Assembly (NCBI GenBank): GCA_050486445.1 | Contig: JBJHDH010000014.1 | Coordinates: forward strand, 8,435 to 72,434 | DNA from: Euryhalocaulis sp050486445 | Lineage (GTDB): Bacteria > Pseudomonadota > Alphaproteobacteria > Caulobacterales > Maricaulaceae | Length of the DNA: 64,000 nucleotides | Direction: 5' to 3' | Shown here: positions 1 to 12,118 of the stretch, piece after piece | How positions within the stretch are numbered: the stretch's first letter is position 1 | Layout: every line of letters begins with the position of its first letter | The notes under the pieces: model-generated | Told to the model about the DNA's origin: nothing | Databases searched by the model: none | What the model saw: the letters and a program-made list of their open reading frames with translations, nothing else | Program-made: the position numbers and the translations under genes

Positions 1-2271
1 GGAGACGACCGCCAATACGAAATCTCCCTCGCGGGCGGCATCAAAATTGGAGACCGCACCCACCTGCTGATTTCCGCCGACCGCTACGAAAACGATGGCG
101 TGCCGAATTATTTCAAACGTGAATGGCATCAAAGCTGGGCGACGATCCGCAATCCTGACCCTGACGGACCGATCCTGCTCACCCGGCCCGGAGTCGTATC
201 ATCCGCCTATACCTATGGCGGGCTGATCCCGCGCGGTCCGCTGGCGGGGCTACACTTCCTCCCGGATGGACAGGCTGTTCCCTTTGATTACGGAACGAAC
301 ACAACGCCTAGCGTGCAGATCGGCGGCGATGGCGTCGATGTGGGACGCGAGCGCACGCTGAGCCCCGAGCTGAGCCGTCATACGGCGTTCGCCTATCTTT
401 CCCACGAGATGACGCCGAACATGACCGCCTATGCCCAGGCGCTCTATGGCCGCACCGACACGGAGTTCGACAAAGATCCGAGCTATATGCAGGGCCAGTG
501 GGAAGCAACGATCTATATCGACAACCCGTGGCTGCCCGAAAACCTCCGCGAGATGATGGTGGACGCGGGCGTCGAGTCCTTCCCCTTCTCCCGCTACGCC
601 AGCAAACGCGATCTGAGCGTGGGGCGCGTCAATACGGTGAACACCACGCTATCCCTGACCGCGGGGCTGAGTGGGGCGATCGGCGGCTGGCGTCTCAATA
701 CCTATTACCAGTACGGGCAGAACCGGCAGAACCTGGAGCTGCGCGACACCGTGCGCACCGACCGCGTCTATCAGGCCATGGATGCGGTGCGCGATCCGGT
801 CACCGGCAATATTGTCTGCCGCTCCACACTCAGCTTTCCGGACAATGACTGCGTGCCGACCAGCTTTTTCGGCGATGGCGCTGTGTCGGAAGAGGCCAAA
901 GCCTGGATGCTGGACAGCAACACGCAGACCCAGTTTCTGCGCCAGCATATCGCGGAAATCACTATCGACGGGGCATTGCTGCGCGCGCCCGCCGGCCCGG
1001 TCATGGTCGCGCTTGGCGCCGCCGCGCGATACGAGGATTTCGATCAGTACACCGCGCCCTACACCATAGACATGCTCACCCCGCTGGCCAGCGAGGCCGG
1101 GTATCGGGGCCTGCCGGCCCTCTATTCCGAGGATTATCCTCTGCTGGAGCGCGCCGTTTCCAATCCCGCGCGCGGAACCGCCGCGGTGTGGGAGGTTTTC
1201 GGCGAGACCATCGTTCCCTTGATGGAAGACCTTCCTCTGGCGCGGACTGTGGATTTGCAGCTTGCCCTGCGGTTTGCACATTACCGTGGCAGCGGCGCGA
1301 TCTGGGCGGGAAAGGCCGGACTGGACTGGCGGTTTTCCAGCGATTTACGCTTCCGTGGCACCGTGTCGCGCGACGTACGCGGCGGGGCGCTGGCGGAACG
1401 GTTCGACTTCGCCCATCGCGGCGTGACCGCTCGGGATCCGTTCCTGGAAGATTCGCCCCTCTATTCCTTCGGCATGGTGGACACCGGCAACCCCGCCGTT
1501 TCGCCAGAACGGGCGGACACGTTCACAGCCGGGCTGGTGTTTACGCCACGCTTTCTGCCCGGCTTCGCCCTGTCCGCCGATTATTACGACATCGGCATCC
1601 GTGATGCGATCGCACGCACAGGCGTTCAGACGATCATCAATGAATGCTTCGACGGCGCCGAGGACATGTGCGAACTGATCATCCGCACGGAGGATGGCGA
1701 CATCTCGCGGGTCATCAATCCCTATCTGAATATCGACCTGGCCCGGACGCGCGGCTTTGATATCGAAGCCTCCTATACGACGCCGCTGAGCCTGCTTTCG
1801 CAGCACGGGCGGCTCGACCTGCGCGCGATCGCCGCGATCTATTCCGAAGCGTCGCTGACGCCCTTTAACCGCCCCCGTCAGGATTATGCCGGTCAGGTAG
1901 GCCCCGGCGATACGAGTATTCCCGATTACCGGCTTCTGCTTTCAGCGACCTGGTTAACCGGAGGCGCCTCTGTGAACATGACCGCCCATCATGTCAGCGG
2001 CGGCGCCTATAATGTGAATTATGTCGAAGGCGTGCATATCGACGACAACCGCGTAGAGGGTGTCTGGTATTTCAATACGCGTCTTGCCTATGGGTTTCGC
2101 GCGCCGGGCGGCGGACAGACGGAACTGTATTTGAATATCGTCAATCTCTTCGACAAGGCGCCGCCAATCGCCCCGTTCAGCGGCGGCGGGTTTTATGGCA
2201 CGTTCCACGCACCTTCCCGCTATGACCCTATCGGGCGGCGCTATACGGCGGGCGTTTCCTGGCGATTTTAG
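1..2271 (+). CDS. TonB-dependent outer-membrane receptor (5' truncated by window edge)
   Basis: The frame is open from the first base, so the signal peptide, TonB box and plug lie outside the window and only about 756 C-terminal residues are seen. The visible part is mostly barrel: alternating aromatic strands, large polar loops and an ending in Trp-Arg-Phe, the usual C-terminal aromatic signature of outer-membrane barrels. Late regions show TonB-receptor features such as NPAVSPERADTFTAG and a final strand with YTAGVSWRF. Such receptors take up siderophores, cobalamin or glycans using TonB energy; the substrate cannot be told. A GTG at 100 is an internal codon, not a convincing start. It converges on the SLC13 transporter with a 20-bp gap. 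Confidence 0.9.
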   Translation, partial: GDDRQYEISLAGGIKIGDRTHLLISADRYENDGVPNYFKREWHQSWATIRNPDPDGPILLTRPGVVSSAYTYGGLIPRGPLAGLHFLPDGQAVPFDYGTNTTPSVQIGGDGVDVGRERTLSPELSRHTAFAYLSHEMTPNMTAYAQALYGRTDTEFDKDPSYMQGQWEATIYIDNPWLPENLREMMVDAGVESFPFSRYASKRDLSVGRVNTVNTTLSLTAGLSGAIGGWRLNTYYQYGQNRQNLELRDTVRTDRVYQAMDAVRDPVTGNIVCRSTLSFPDNDCVPTSFFGDGAVSEEAKAWMLDSNTQTQFLRQHIAEITIDGALLRAPAGPVMVALGAAARYEDFDQYTAPYTIDMLTPLASEAGYRGLPALYSEDYPLLERAVSNPARGTAAVWEVFGETIVPLMEDLPLARTVDLQLALRFAHYRGSGAIWAGKAGLDWRFSSDLRFRGTVSRDVRGGALAERFDFAHRGVTARDPFLEDSPLYSFGMVDTGNPAVSPERADTFTAGLVFTPRFLPGFALSADYYDIGIRDAIARTGVQTIINECFDGAEDMCELIIRTEDGDISRVINPYLNIDLARTRGFDIEASYTTPLSLLSQHGRLDLRAIAAIYSEASLTPFNRPRQDYAGQVGPGDTSIPDYRLLLSATWLTGGASVNMTAHHVSGGAYNVNYVEGVHIDDNRVEGVWYFNTRLAYGFRAPGGGQTELYLNIVNLFDKAPPIAPFSGGGFYGTFHAPSRYDPIGRRYTAGVSWRF

Positions 2272-2291
2272 CCCGCGCCCCTTCGGGCCGC

Positions 2292-4148
2292 CTATAGCGG
2301 CCAGACCAGTAACAGCATGGGAATCGACACCACCACCACGATGATTTCCATCGGCAGGCCAAGCTTCCAGTAATCACCGAAGCGGAAGCCCCCGGGCCCC
2401 AGGATCAGCGTATTGTTCTGGTGTCCGATGGGGGTGAGGAAGGCGCACGAAGCGCCAATCGCGACCGCCATGAGAAAGGGCGAGGCGCTGACGCCGAGCT
2501 GTTCCGCCACGCTCAGCGATATCGGGCACATCACAGTGGCGGTGGCGGCGTTGTTCATGAAATCGGACAGCGTCATGGTGACGATCAGGATCAAGGCCAT
2601 AGACATGACGGCATCGCCCCGCGCCACGGTCTCGATCAGGCCGGTGGCCACAATGCCCGCCGCCCCGGTGGTGGCCATCGCGCCGGCGACAGGAATAAGC
2701 GCGGCAAGCATGACGATGACCGGCCAGTCCACCATCCCGTAAATCCGGCGCGGTGAGACCACTTTCAGCATCAGCGCGGCCAGCACGCCACCCGCGAACG
2801 AAACCGCCGCCGCGACCACGCCGGTCGCCGCGGTTGCGACCGCCCCCGCCATGATCGCGACGGAAATAAAGGCGCCACGCTTGTCCGGGATCGACAGCGG
2901 CCGTTCGGCCAGCGGCGCACAGCTATAATGCGAGGTGAACAGGGCAATCCGCTCAGGAACGCCATGCATCAGCAGCACGTCGCCCGCCTGGAGCTTCATC
3001 GTGCGCAGGCGCGCCATGGAACGCCGCCCGTGCCGAGACACCGCCAGCAGATTGATATTGTAATTTCGGCGCAGATTGATGTCGCTGGCCGAACGCCCGA
3101 TAAGCGGGGAGTTCGGCATAATCGCCAGCTCCGCCAATACGATTTCGTTCGACGAAGGCGCGGTGTTCTTTTCTTCTTCGCCGCTGTTCGATTGTTCCTC
3201 AGACGCGTTTTCCGCCTTGCCGCTTTCCCTTTTCTTCGCTTTTTCCTCCTGCGTAACGCTGACATTTTCTTCCAGCTTGAGGCCGAGGCTGGACAAAGCG
3301 GACGCGAGTCTTTCAGGCTCGGCTTCAATGACCAGAATGTCTCCCTCTCGAGTTTTTTGCATGCGTCGGGGGGCGGCGAGGCGGATCTCACCGCGCACCA
3401 GTCCGATGAGCTGTGCGCCGGACTCTTCTAGAATGTCTTCGGTTTCCTTGAAGGTTATTCCAGCCGCCTTGCTGTTCTCTACGATTCTGGCTTCGGTGAG
3501 ATAGGCCGCCGTATCGAAGCTCTCGATGCCGGCGCGCTTTCTGGCCGGAACCAGCCTCCAGCCCACCAAAATGAGGAAGGCAACGCCCGCCGCTGCGACC
3601 GTCAGGCCAACCGGGGTGAAATCAAACATGCCGAACCTGTCAGCGCCGCTCTCATTGCTGAAGCTGGCGACAATGAGATTAGGCGGCGTGCCGATCAGCG
3701 TCGTCATGCCGCCCAGAATAGAGCCAAAGGCCAGCGGCATCAGCAACCGGCCGGGGGGAATCCCCTGTCGCGCGGCGATCTGCACCGCCACTGGCATCAG
3801 CAAAGCAAGCGCACCGACATTGTTCATAAACGCCGACAGCACCGCCGCTACGCCCGCAAGTGAAGCGACGGTTACGATCATGTTGGAGCTTGCTGGAAGA
3901 ATCCGCCTGACCGCCAGATCCACCGCGCCGGAGGCCTGAAGCCCGCCGCTCAGGATCAACACGCAAGCCACGGTGATGACGGCGGGATGGCCAAATCCGG
4001 CGAACGCCGTGTCCGCCGGCACAAGACCCAGCAGAACACACAGCAGCAGCGCGGCGATGGCGACCATGTCATGGCGCCACCGGCCCCACAGAAACATGGC
4101 GACCGTAACGCCCAGAATCGCAAACAGGCTGAACTGATCCACCGACAT
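2292..4148 (-). CDS. SLC13/DASS-family permease with two TrkA-C domains
   Basis: This 618-aa membrane protein has two clusters of hydrophobic helices (about residues 5-210 and 420-618) around a cytoplasmic middle. The pattern matches SLC13 (divalent anion:Na+ symporter) permeases that carry paired TrkA-C/RCK-C domains. The family motif region LLIGTPPN-like (TTLIGTPPNLIVASF) and the second-half PIGHQNNTLILGPGG support the call. Between the two TrkA-C domains is a charged low-complexity insert rich in Glu, Lys and Ser (about residues 300-330). I chose ATG 4148, preceded by GGGGGAAG; a GTG at 4202 would add 18 residues with no hydrophobic content and no ribosome site. The substrate (sulfate, dicarboxylate or other) is not predictable. 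Confidence 0.85.
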   Translation of the reverse strand: MSVDQFSLFAILGVTVAMFLWGRWRHDMVAIAALLLCVLLGLVPADTAFAGFGHPAVITVACVLILSGGLQASGAVDLAVRRILPASSNMIVTVASLAGVAAVLSAFMNNVGALALLMPVAVQIAARQGIPPGRLLMPLAFGSILGGMTTLIGTPPNLIVASFSNESGADRFGMFDFTPVGLTVAAAGVAFLILVGWRLVPARKRAGIESFDTAAYLTEARIVENSKAAGITFKETEDILEESGAQLIGLVRGEIRLAAPRRMQKTREGDILVIEAEPERLASALSSLGLKLEENVSVTQEEKAKKRESGKAENASEEQSNSGEEEKNTAPSSNEIVLAELAIMPNSPLIGRSASDINLRRNYNINLLAVSRHGRRSMARLRTMKLQAGDVLLMHGVPERIALFTSHYSCAPLAERPLSIPDKRGAFISVAIMAGAVATAATGVVAAAVSFAGGVLAALMLKVVSPRRIYGMVDWPVIVMLAALIPVAGAMATTGAAGIVATGLIETVARGDAVMSMALILIVTMTLSDFMNNAATATVMCPISLSVAEQLGVSASPFLMAVAIGASCAFLTPIGHQNNTLILGPGGFRFGDYWKLGLPMEIIVVVVSIPMLLLVWPL

Positions 4149-4320
4149 GTCTGCACGCTTCCCCCCACGCGGCGCCGGGTCCGGCCCAATAGGAGTAAAC
4201 ACAAAATCGGACGTCCGGCTCCATTTTCTGTGATTCGAATCAAGGCGGGGGCGAATTGCGGAAGCTCCGTCGACCCGGATTTACAAGTTCTGGTGTTTTC
4301 CCTCTACCGGGCGACAAAAT

Positions 4321-4335
4321 GTTCGTGTTGTGTTC
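4321..4335 (+). promoter_or_regulatory. LexA (SOS) box upstream of recA
   Basis: The sequence GTTC-GTGTTGT-GTTC is an exact match to the alphaproteobacterial LexA operator GTTC-N7-GTTC. It lies 80 bp before the recA start, so recA is expected to be derepressed on DNA damage. Confidence 0.85.
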
Positions 4336-4414
4336 CAAGAACAAATGAGGTACGTTTCCTTCAGTCGCAATTGCCCCGGCGCGGGGCGATGGTCTAAGCA
4401 GAGGGGCAACAAAG

Positions 4415-5497
4415 ATGGCGCAACCGGCTCTGAAAGTGGTGGGCGATAAATCCGACAACGACAAGGCTCGCGCCCTGGAAGCGGCGCTGAGCCAGATTGA
4501 CCGGGCCTTTGGCAAGGGCTCGATGATGAAACTGGGCCAGCGCGAAGGCCTGGACATTGAGGCGCTCTCTACCGGCTCCATCGGGCTCGATATCGCGCTC
4601 GGTATCGGCGGCCTGCCGCGCGGCCGGGTAATCGAGATTTACGGGCCTGAATCCTCCGGCAAGACCACGCTGGCCCTGCATTGTATCGCCGAGGCGCAGA
4701 AGACCGGAGGCGTCGCCGCCTTTATCGACGCCGAACATGCCCTGGACCCGATCTACGCCGCCAAGCTGGGCGTGGATGTGAACGAGCTTCTGATTTCCCA
4801 GCCCGACGCCGGGGAACAGGCGCTGGAAATCGCCGATACGCTGGTGCGCTCTGGCGCGCTCGACATTCTGGTGATCGACTCGGTGGCGGCGCTGACCCCG
4901 CGCGCCGAGCTGGAAGGCGAAATGGGCGATTCCCTGCCCGGTCTGCACGCCCGCCTGATGAGCCAGGCGCTGCGCAAGCTGACCGCCTCAATCTCCAAGT
5001 CCAAGACGATGGTGATTTTCATCAACCAGATCCGCCACAAGATCGGGGTGATGTTCGGCTCACCGGAGACTACAACAGGCGGCAACGCATTGAAATTCTA
5101 TGCCTCAGTCCGGCTCGATATCCGCCGCATCGGCCAGATCAAGAACCGCGACGAGGTGATCGGCAACCAGACGCGCGTAAAAGTGGTCAAAAACAAGGTC
5201 GCCCCGCCCTTCCGTGAAGTGGAGTTCGATATTCTCTATGGCGAGGGCGTTTCCAAGCTGGGAGAACTGATCGATCTGGGCGTAAAGGCCGAAGTGATCG
5301 ACAAGTCCGGCTCTTGGTATTCGTTCGACTCCGAGCGGATCGGCCAGGGCCGGGAAAACGCCCGCCAGTTCCTTGCGGATAATCCGGATATCGCCGCCCG
5401 TATCGAAACGGCGATCCGCCAGAATGCCGGTCTCATCGCCGACGACATGCTCCTGCCCCCGGAGGATGGCGAAGAGACCGCGGCCGAGGCCGGCTGA
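4415..5497 (+). CDS. recA: Recombinase RecA
   Basis: RecA is the DNA strand-exchange ATPase of homologous recombination and the co-protease that triggers LexA cleavage. The 360-aa length is typical. Walker A GPESSGKTT lies at about residues 77-85 and Walker B ILVIDSVAAL at 151-160. Other signatures are the MAW-region helix MSQALRKLT, the loop-2 region FINQIRHKIGVMFG and the acidic C-terminal tail PPEDGEE. It is a single gene with its own LexA box upstream and a strong hairpin downstream. RecX is not encoded next to it in this window. Confidence 0.98.
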   Translation: MAQPALKVVGDKSDNDKARALEAALSQIDRAFGKGSMMKLGQREGLDIEALSTGSIGLDIALGIGGLPRGRVIEIYGPESSGKTTLALHCIAEAQKTGGVAAFIDAEHALDPIYAAKLGVDVNELLISQPDAGEQALEIADTLVRSGALDILVIDSVAALTPRAELEGEMGDSLPGLHARLMSQALRKLTASISKSKTMVIFINQIRHKIGVMFGSPETTTGGNALKFYASVRLDIRRIGQIKNRDEVIGNQTRVKVVKNKVAPPFREVEFDILYGEGVSKLGELIDLGVKAEVIDKSGSWYSFDSERIGQGRENARQFLADNPDIAARIETAIRQNAGLIADDMLLPPEDGEETAAEAG

Positions 5498-5522
5498 CCC
5501 CCCAACCGCCGCCCGGTCCTCG

Positions 5523-5553
5523 GAACAGGCCCCGCATACGCGGCGGCCTGTTC
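5523..5553 (+). terminator. Hairpin downstream of recA
   Basis: GAACAGGCC pairs with GGCCTGTTC, and the stem continues as CCGC/GCGG past one bulged base around a 4-nt ATAC loop, giving about 13 base pairs. It begins 25 nt after the recA stop. No U-tract follows, so it may be a transcript-end stabiliser rather than a classic intrinsic terminator. Confidence 0.55.
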
Positions 5554-5720
5554 TGGCGTATCCGGGGCCGGGTTTCCCGGCAGGTCTTCCGGAGCCCGGT
5601 TGCTGGCTCCCGGTCCTGTTCCAGAAGTTGCCTGTTCCAGCCCCGGCCTTTTCCAGACGCGGCCTTTTCATGTAAGGCCATCCGGCCTATCTCCGGGTCT
5701 TGCGGAACCGCCGGAATCCC

Positions 5721-8393
<2,673 letters not shown>

Positions 8394-8408
8394 GATTCTA
8401 AAAATTCC

Positions 8409-8436
8409 AGAAGCGCCCTAACCGCCGAGCGCTTCT
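8409..8436. terminator. Weak hairpin between convergent alaS and cckA
   Basis: AGAAGCGC pairs with GCGCTTCT (8 bp) across a 12-nt loop and is followed on the plus strand by TTC. It overlaps the last codons of cckA, so it is only a modest terminator candidate. Confidence 0.3.
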
Positions 8437-10910
8437 TTCACCCGCTCGGCGAGCTGGGGCAGGGTGAACGGCTTGGGCAGGAAGCTGACATCGCGGTGCT
8501 CGCTGAGCACATCGGAAAATTCCTCCTGCGCATAGCCGGAGATGAAGATTACCCGCGCATTGCCCAGATGCTCGCGCGCGGCCTTCAGCAGACCCGGCCC
8601 GTCCAGCCCCGGCATCACCACATCGGAGATCATCAGATCGATTTCGCCGGAATGCTCGCGGGCCAGTTCCAGCGCCGCCTCGCCGTCCGCCGCCTCCAGC
8701 ACCTCATAGCCGCGCTTGGTCAGCGTCTTGGCGGCGATCTGGCGCACCGCGTCCTCGTCCTCCACCAGCAGGATGCGGCCGCGGCCGGAAAGGCTGGCCG
8801 GCGCTTTTGGCTGGGCGCGGCGCGCGGCGGTTTCCTCCAGCGCCTGACGCTCTTCCGCCTCGGCCTTGGCCGCCGGAAGATAGATGCGAAAGCGTGCACC
8901 CTTGCCCGGCTCTGAATCGACGAACAAATAACCGCCGGACTGTTTTACGATGCCATAGACGGTGGCCAGGCCAAGGCCTGTGCCCTTGCCCTGCTCCTTG
9001 GTGGTGAAAAACGGCTCGAATACCTTGGCCCGCACATCCGCGCTCATGCCCGGCCCGGTGTCCGACACATCGATCAGCAGAAAAGCGCCGCCGGTCTGGG
9101 AAATATCTTCCGGCGCCTCGCCCGGCGGAAAATCCCCGGGCCCCGCCGCCGATGTGCGGATGGTAAGCACGCCACCGCCTTGCGCGCGCATCGCATCGCG
9201 CGCATTGGCGCCAAGATTCATCAGCACGGTTTCAAGCTGGCCCTTGTCCGCCCGGATCATCGGCAGATCGCGCCCGTGCTGGATGTCCACCTTCACAGTT
9301 TCTTCCAGAACCTGACGCAGCAGGACGGAGAAGTCAGAGATCACGTCGGTGACGTCGAGCAATTCTGCGCGAAAGGTCTGCTTGCGCGAGAAAGCGAGCA
9401 GCTTGCGCACCAGACCGGCGGCGCGCGCCACGGTGGAATTGATCTGCTGCAATTCCGGATAGGCCGGATCGCCAACCGGATGACGCTCCAACAAAAGGTC
9501 GCAATTGCCGCGAATGGCGGTCAGCAGATTGTTGAAATCGTGCGCCACGCCGCCGGCAAGCTGGCCGATGGCCTGCATCTTCTGCGACTGCACGAGTTGG
9601 CGCTCCAGCTCCTTCCAGCGCGAAACATCGACCACATAGGCCACGGCCCGCCCGCCGCGCGCGCGCCAGACATAAACATGGGCCTCGCGCGCCGGTTCGC
9701 CCTCCAGCAGCGCCTCGGCCGGTTCGCCGGGCCGGGCGCTGAAATCCGGCGCGCCGCCCTCGCCACGAAACAGGTCGGAGAACCGGATACCCGGCTGCGC
9801 CCGCCCGCCAGTGAGCGCCAGCAGGGTTTGGTTCGCATCCTCGATCAGCGCGCCTGACGGATCGTCGCGATCCAGCCGCGCCACGCCGAACGGGGCGCTG
9901 GCGAACATGTCGTCGAAACTGCGCCCGGTATCGGCGCCGCCCTGCATCGCCTGCGAAACAGCCTGCGGCGCGCCGGCGGCGGTAAAGCCATAGACGGCGG
10001 AGCGCGACAGCCGGCTGTCGCCGGGCCACTGGCTGACGATCACCACCGGGGTTTCGATGCCGTCGCGCGCGCGCAGCGTCGCCTCGGTGCGCACAGCGCC
10101 CTGCCCCCGGCGAAGCAGGGTGCGCGGCGCAGGCGTCAGCACAAAATCTTTCAGCGCCAGGGGCGCATCGTCAGCCACGCCCAGCCAGTGGCGCAGCGTC
10201 CGGTTGGCCCAGACAACCCCGCCGTCGGGGGCGGCGGCGAAAAGGCCCAGCGGCGCATCTTCCGCATAATCCTCAAACCCCGGCGCCGGAGCGCTGGGAC
10301 GCGCGGCGCCCGCCTCCGGCGTTTCACGCAGCGACAGCCGCCACAGCGTCTCGCCAGAGCGCAGCGGGCGGGCCTCCAGCCTGAAGCGCCGCACCTCGCC
10401 CTCCAGATTGAACGGCGGCAGATTTGCCTCGCCCGCTTCGCCGGCGCGGATGGCGCGCTTGAGCCGGAACACGGCGGCGCCATGCGCGGGCGAGCCGGCG
10501 AACAGCCGGTCTACACCCGGCGGGCGGGCGCTTTCGCCCGGATGGCCCGCCATGCGCGCCAGTTCGCGATAGGCAGCGTTGGCAAGTTTCGGCGCACCGC
10601 GCGCCTCGGTGACCAGAAGCGCGTCGGGCGTATATTCAAACGACGCCTCTGCCCAGGCGGCGGCGGGCGCATCGGCCTGCCCTGCCTGCGGCGCAAGGAG
10701 GCGGCCGGCGCTTTCCCCCGCGGCCAGCGCGAACATCAGGGCGAAGATCACCGCGCCAACCCCGGCCAACAGCAAAAAGCCATGCCAGCCCGCCACCGGC
10801 GCGGCGAACAGGGCCACAGCTACGGCCAGCAACGTGGCCGCCGCGCACGCCCACATCAGCAGGCGCAGCCAGGATTTTCGGAGCGGATCGGCGCGGGCGG
10901 CGTCGGTCAT
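8418..10910 (-). CDS. cckA: Hybrid sensor histidine kinase CckA
   Basis: CckA starts the CckA-ChpT-CtrA phosphorelay that controls the cell cycle and flagellar genes in alphaproteobacteria. The 830-aa protein has two N-terminal membrane helices (about residues 15-75), PAS-like segments (about 95-420), a HisKA domain with GGVAHDFNNLL (His457), an HATPase with N (MNLGANARDA) and G boxes (DTGPGM, GKGTGLGLATVYG), and a C-terminal receiver with phospho-acceptor Asp763 (SDVVMPG) and the Lys of LPKPF. The HisKA-to-receiver stretch strongly resembles Caulobacter CckA. I chose ATG 10910, which has GGAGGA 11 nt upstream; ATG 10970 would add 20 polar residues. Its place beside flhB-fliR-fliQ supports the call. 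Confidence 0.92.
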   Translation of the reverse strand: MTDAARADPLRKSWLRLLMWACAAATLLAVAVALFAAPVAGWHGFLLLAGVGAVIFALMFALAAGESAGRLLAPQAGQADAPAAAWAEASFEYTPDALLVTEARGAPKLANAAYRELARMAGHPGESARPPGVDRLFAGSPAHGAAVFRLKRAIRAGEAGEANLPPFNLEGEVRRFRLEARPLRSGETLWRLSLRETPEAGAARPSAPAPGFEDYAEDAPLGLFAAAPDGGVVWANRTLRHWLGVADDAPLALKDFVLTPAPRTLLRRGQGAVRTEATLRARDGIETPVVIVSQWPGDSRLSRSAVYGFTAAGAPQAVSQAMQGGADTGRSFDDMFASAPFGVARLDRDDPSGALIEDANQTLLALTGGRAQPGIRFSDLFRGEGGAPDFSARPGEPAEALLEGEPAREAHVYVWRARGGRAVAYVVDVSRWKELERQLVQSQKMQAIGQLAGGVAHDFNNLLTAIRGNCDLLLERHPVGDPAYPELQQINSTVARAAGLVRKLLAFSRKQTFRAELLDVTDVISDFSVLLRQVLEETVKVDIQHGRDLPMIRADKGQLETVLMNLGANARDAMRAQGGGVLTIRTSAAGPGDFPPGEAPEDISQTGGAFLLIDVSDTGPGMSADVRAKVFEPFFTTKEQGKGTGLGLATVYGIVKQSGGYLFVDSEPGKGARFRIYLPAAKAEAEERQALEETAARRAQPKAPASLSGRGRILLVEDEDAVRQIAAKTLTKRGYEVLEAADGEAALELAREHSGEIDLMISDVVMPGLDGPGLLKAAREHLGNARVIFISGYAQEEFSDVLSEHRDVSFLPKPFTLPQLAERVKEALGG

Positions 10911-10984
10911 GTCAGGACCAGTCCTCCAGCGAAACTGGGTCGGCGAACTCGAAGTCGGCGAATCATGCAACGCCGCCGGACAGT

Positions 10985-12109
10985 CTAGCCGAGACCGGCA
11001 GAACCGCCGCCCCGTGGCCGTGGCGCGGCGCGCTGAGCCTGCCTGCGCTGGGACAGCGCCATAATCTGGCCGATGATCTTGGCCACCGCCTGATAGTGCG
11101 CCTCTGGAATCGGCTGGTCCAGTTCCGCTGTTGCGTGCAGCGCGCGCGCCAGCGGCGGGTCTTCGACGAAGGGGATTTTCGCCTCTTCCGCGATGGCGCG
11201 GATGCGGGCGGCCACATCGTCCACGCCCTTGGCGACACAGATTGGCGCCGGGGTCTTGCCCCGCTCATAACGCAGCGCGACGGCATAATGGGTCGGGTTG
11301 GTGATAACCACCGTGGCTTCTGGCACGCGCGCCAGCATGCGGCGGCGGCCGCGCTCCATCCGAATCTGGCGCAGCTTGGCCCGCACATGCGGATCGCCTT
11401 CGGTGTTTTTCATTTCCTCCTTCAGTTCGCGCCGGCTCATCCGCATCCGCTTCAGGAAGGAATGGCGCTGCCAGCTATAGTCCAGCAGGGCGACCAGCGC
11501 GTAGGCGCACAGCGCCGCGATCATCATCACCACCGCCGCGCTGCGCGCGATTTCCGGCATCACGGCCAGATCGAGGCCGGGAAGAATCAACAGCTCGCCG
11601 CGCAGCGGCCACAGCGCCATGAAGGCAGCAGCGGAAACCAGCGTCAGCTTCGCCACGCCTTTCAGGAAATTGACCAGCGCCTGGGCGCCGAATACCCGCT
11701 TGAATCCCTCGACAGGCGAGATTTTCGACAGCTTTGGTTTGATTTTCTCCGCCGTCAGCACCGGCCGCGCCTGCACCAGGTGGCCCGCCAGCGCGGCGAC
11801 AACCAGCACGCCGAACACCAATGCGAGCGAGCCGGTCAGGCGCCAGCCAACCGCACCCAGAAGCCGGGGCAGCGACCCGGATTCGGCGCTGATCAGATGC
11901 GGCTGCTCGAGAAACAGGCGCAACCAGTTCGATAGAGAGGCCGCCGCCGGGCCGGACAGGGCAGCGAGCACAATCAACCCCGCCCCCAGCACGAACCAGC
12001 CGGAGACCTCCTGACTCTTCGGAACGTCGCCTTTCTTGCGCGCCTCTTCCAGCTTTCGCGGTGTTGGCTGTTCTGTCTTTTCCGATTTGTCCTGCTCTTC
12101 GCCGGCCAT
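10985..12109 (-). CDS. flhB: Flagellar export gate protein FlhB
   Basis: FlhB is the autocleaving substrate-specificity switch of the flagellar type III secretion apparatus. The 374-aa protein starts with a charged segment (EEQDKSEKTEQPTPRKLEEA) typical of the family. Four membrane helices follow, then a cytoplasmic domain with the self-cleavage site NPTH at about residues 271-274. The C-terminal tail is Arg/Gly rich. It lies 9 nt downstream of fliR in the same transcript direction, the last flagellar gene before cckA. Confidence 0.97.
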   Translation of the reverse strand: MAGEEQDKSEKTEQPTPRKLEEARKKGDVPKSQEVSGWFVLGAGLIVLAALSGPAAASLSNWLRLFLEQPHLISAESGSLPRLLGAVGWRLTGSLALVFGVLVVAALAGHLVQARPVLTAEKIKPKLSKISPVEGFKRVFGAQALVNFLKGVAKLTLVSAAAFMALWPLRGELLILPGLDLAVMPEIARSAAVVMMIAALCAYALVALLDYSWQRHSFLKRMRMSRRELKEEMKNTEGDPHVRAKLRQIRMERGRRRMLARVPEATVVITNPTHYAVALRYERGKTPAPICVAKGVDDVAARIRAIAEEAKIPFVEDPPLARALHATAELDQPIPEAHYQAVAKIIGQIMALSQRRQAQRAAPRPRGGGSAGLG

Positions 12110-12118
12110 GGCCCTCTC

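Noticed and set aside
4231..4260. GATTCGAATC resembling a tRNA T-arm
   Set aside because: No matching acceptor, anticodon or D arm can be folded around it, and it sits in the recA upstream region.
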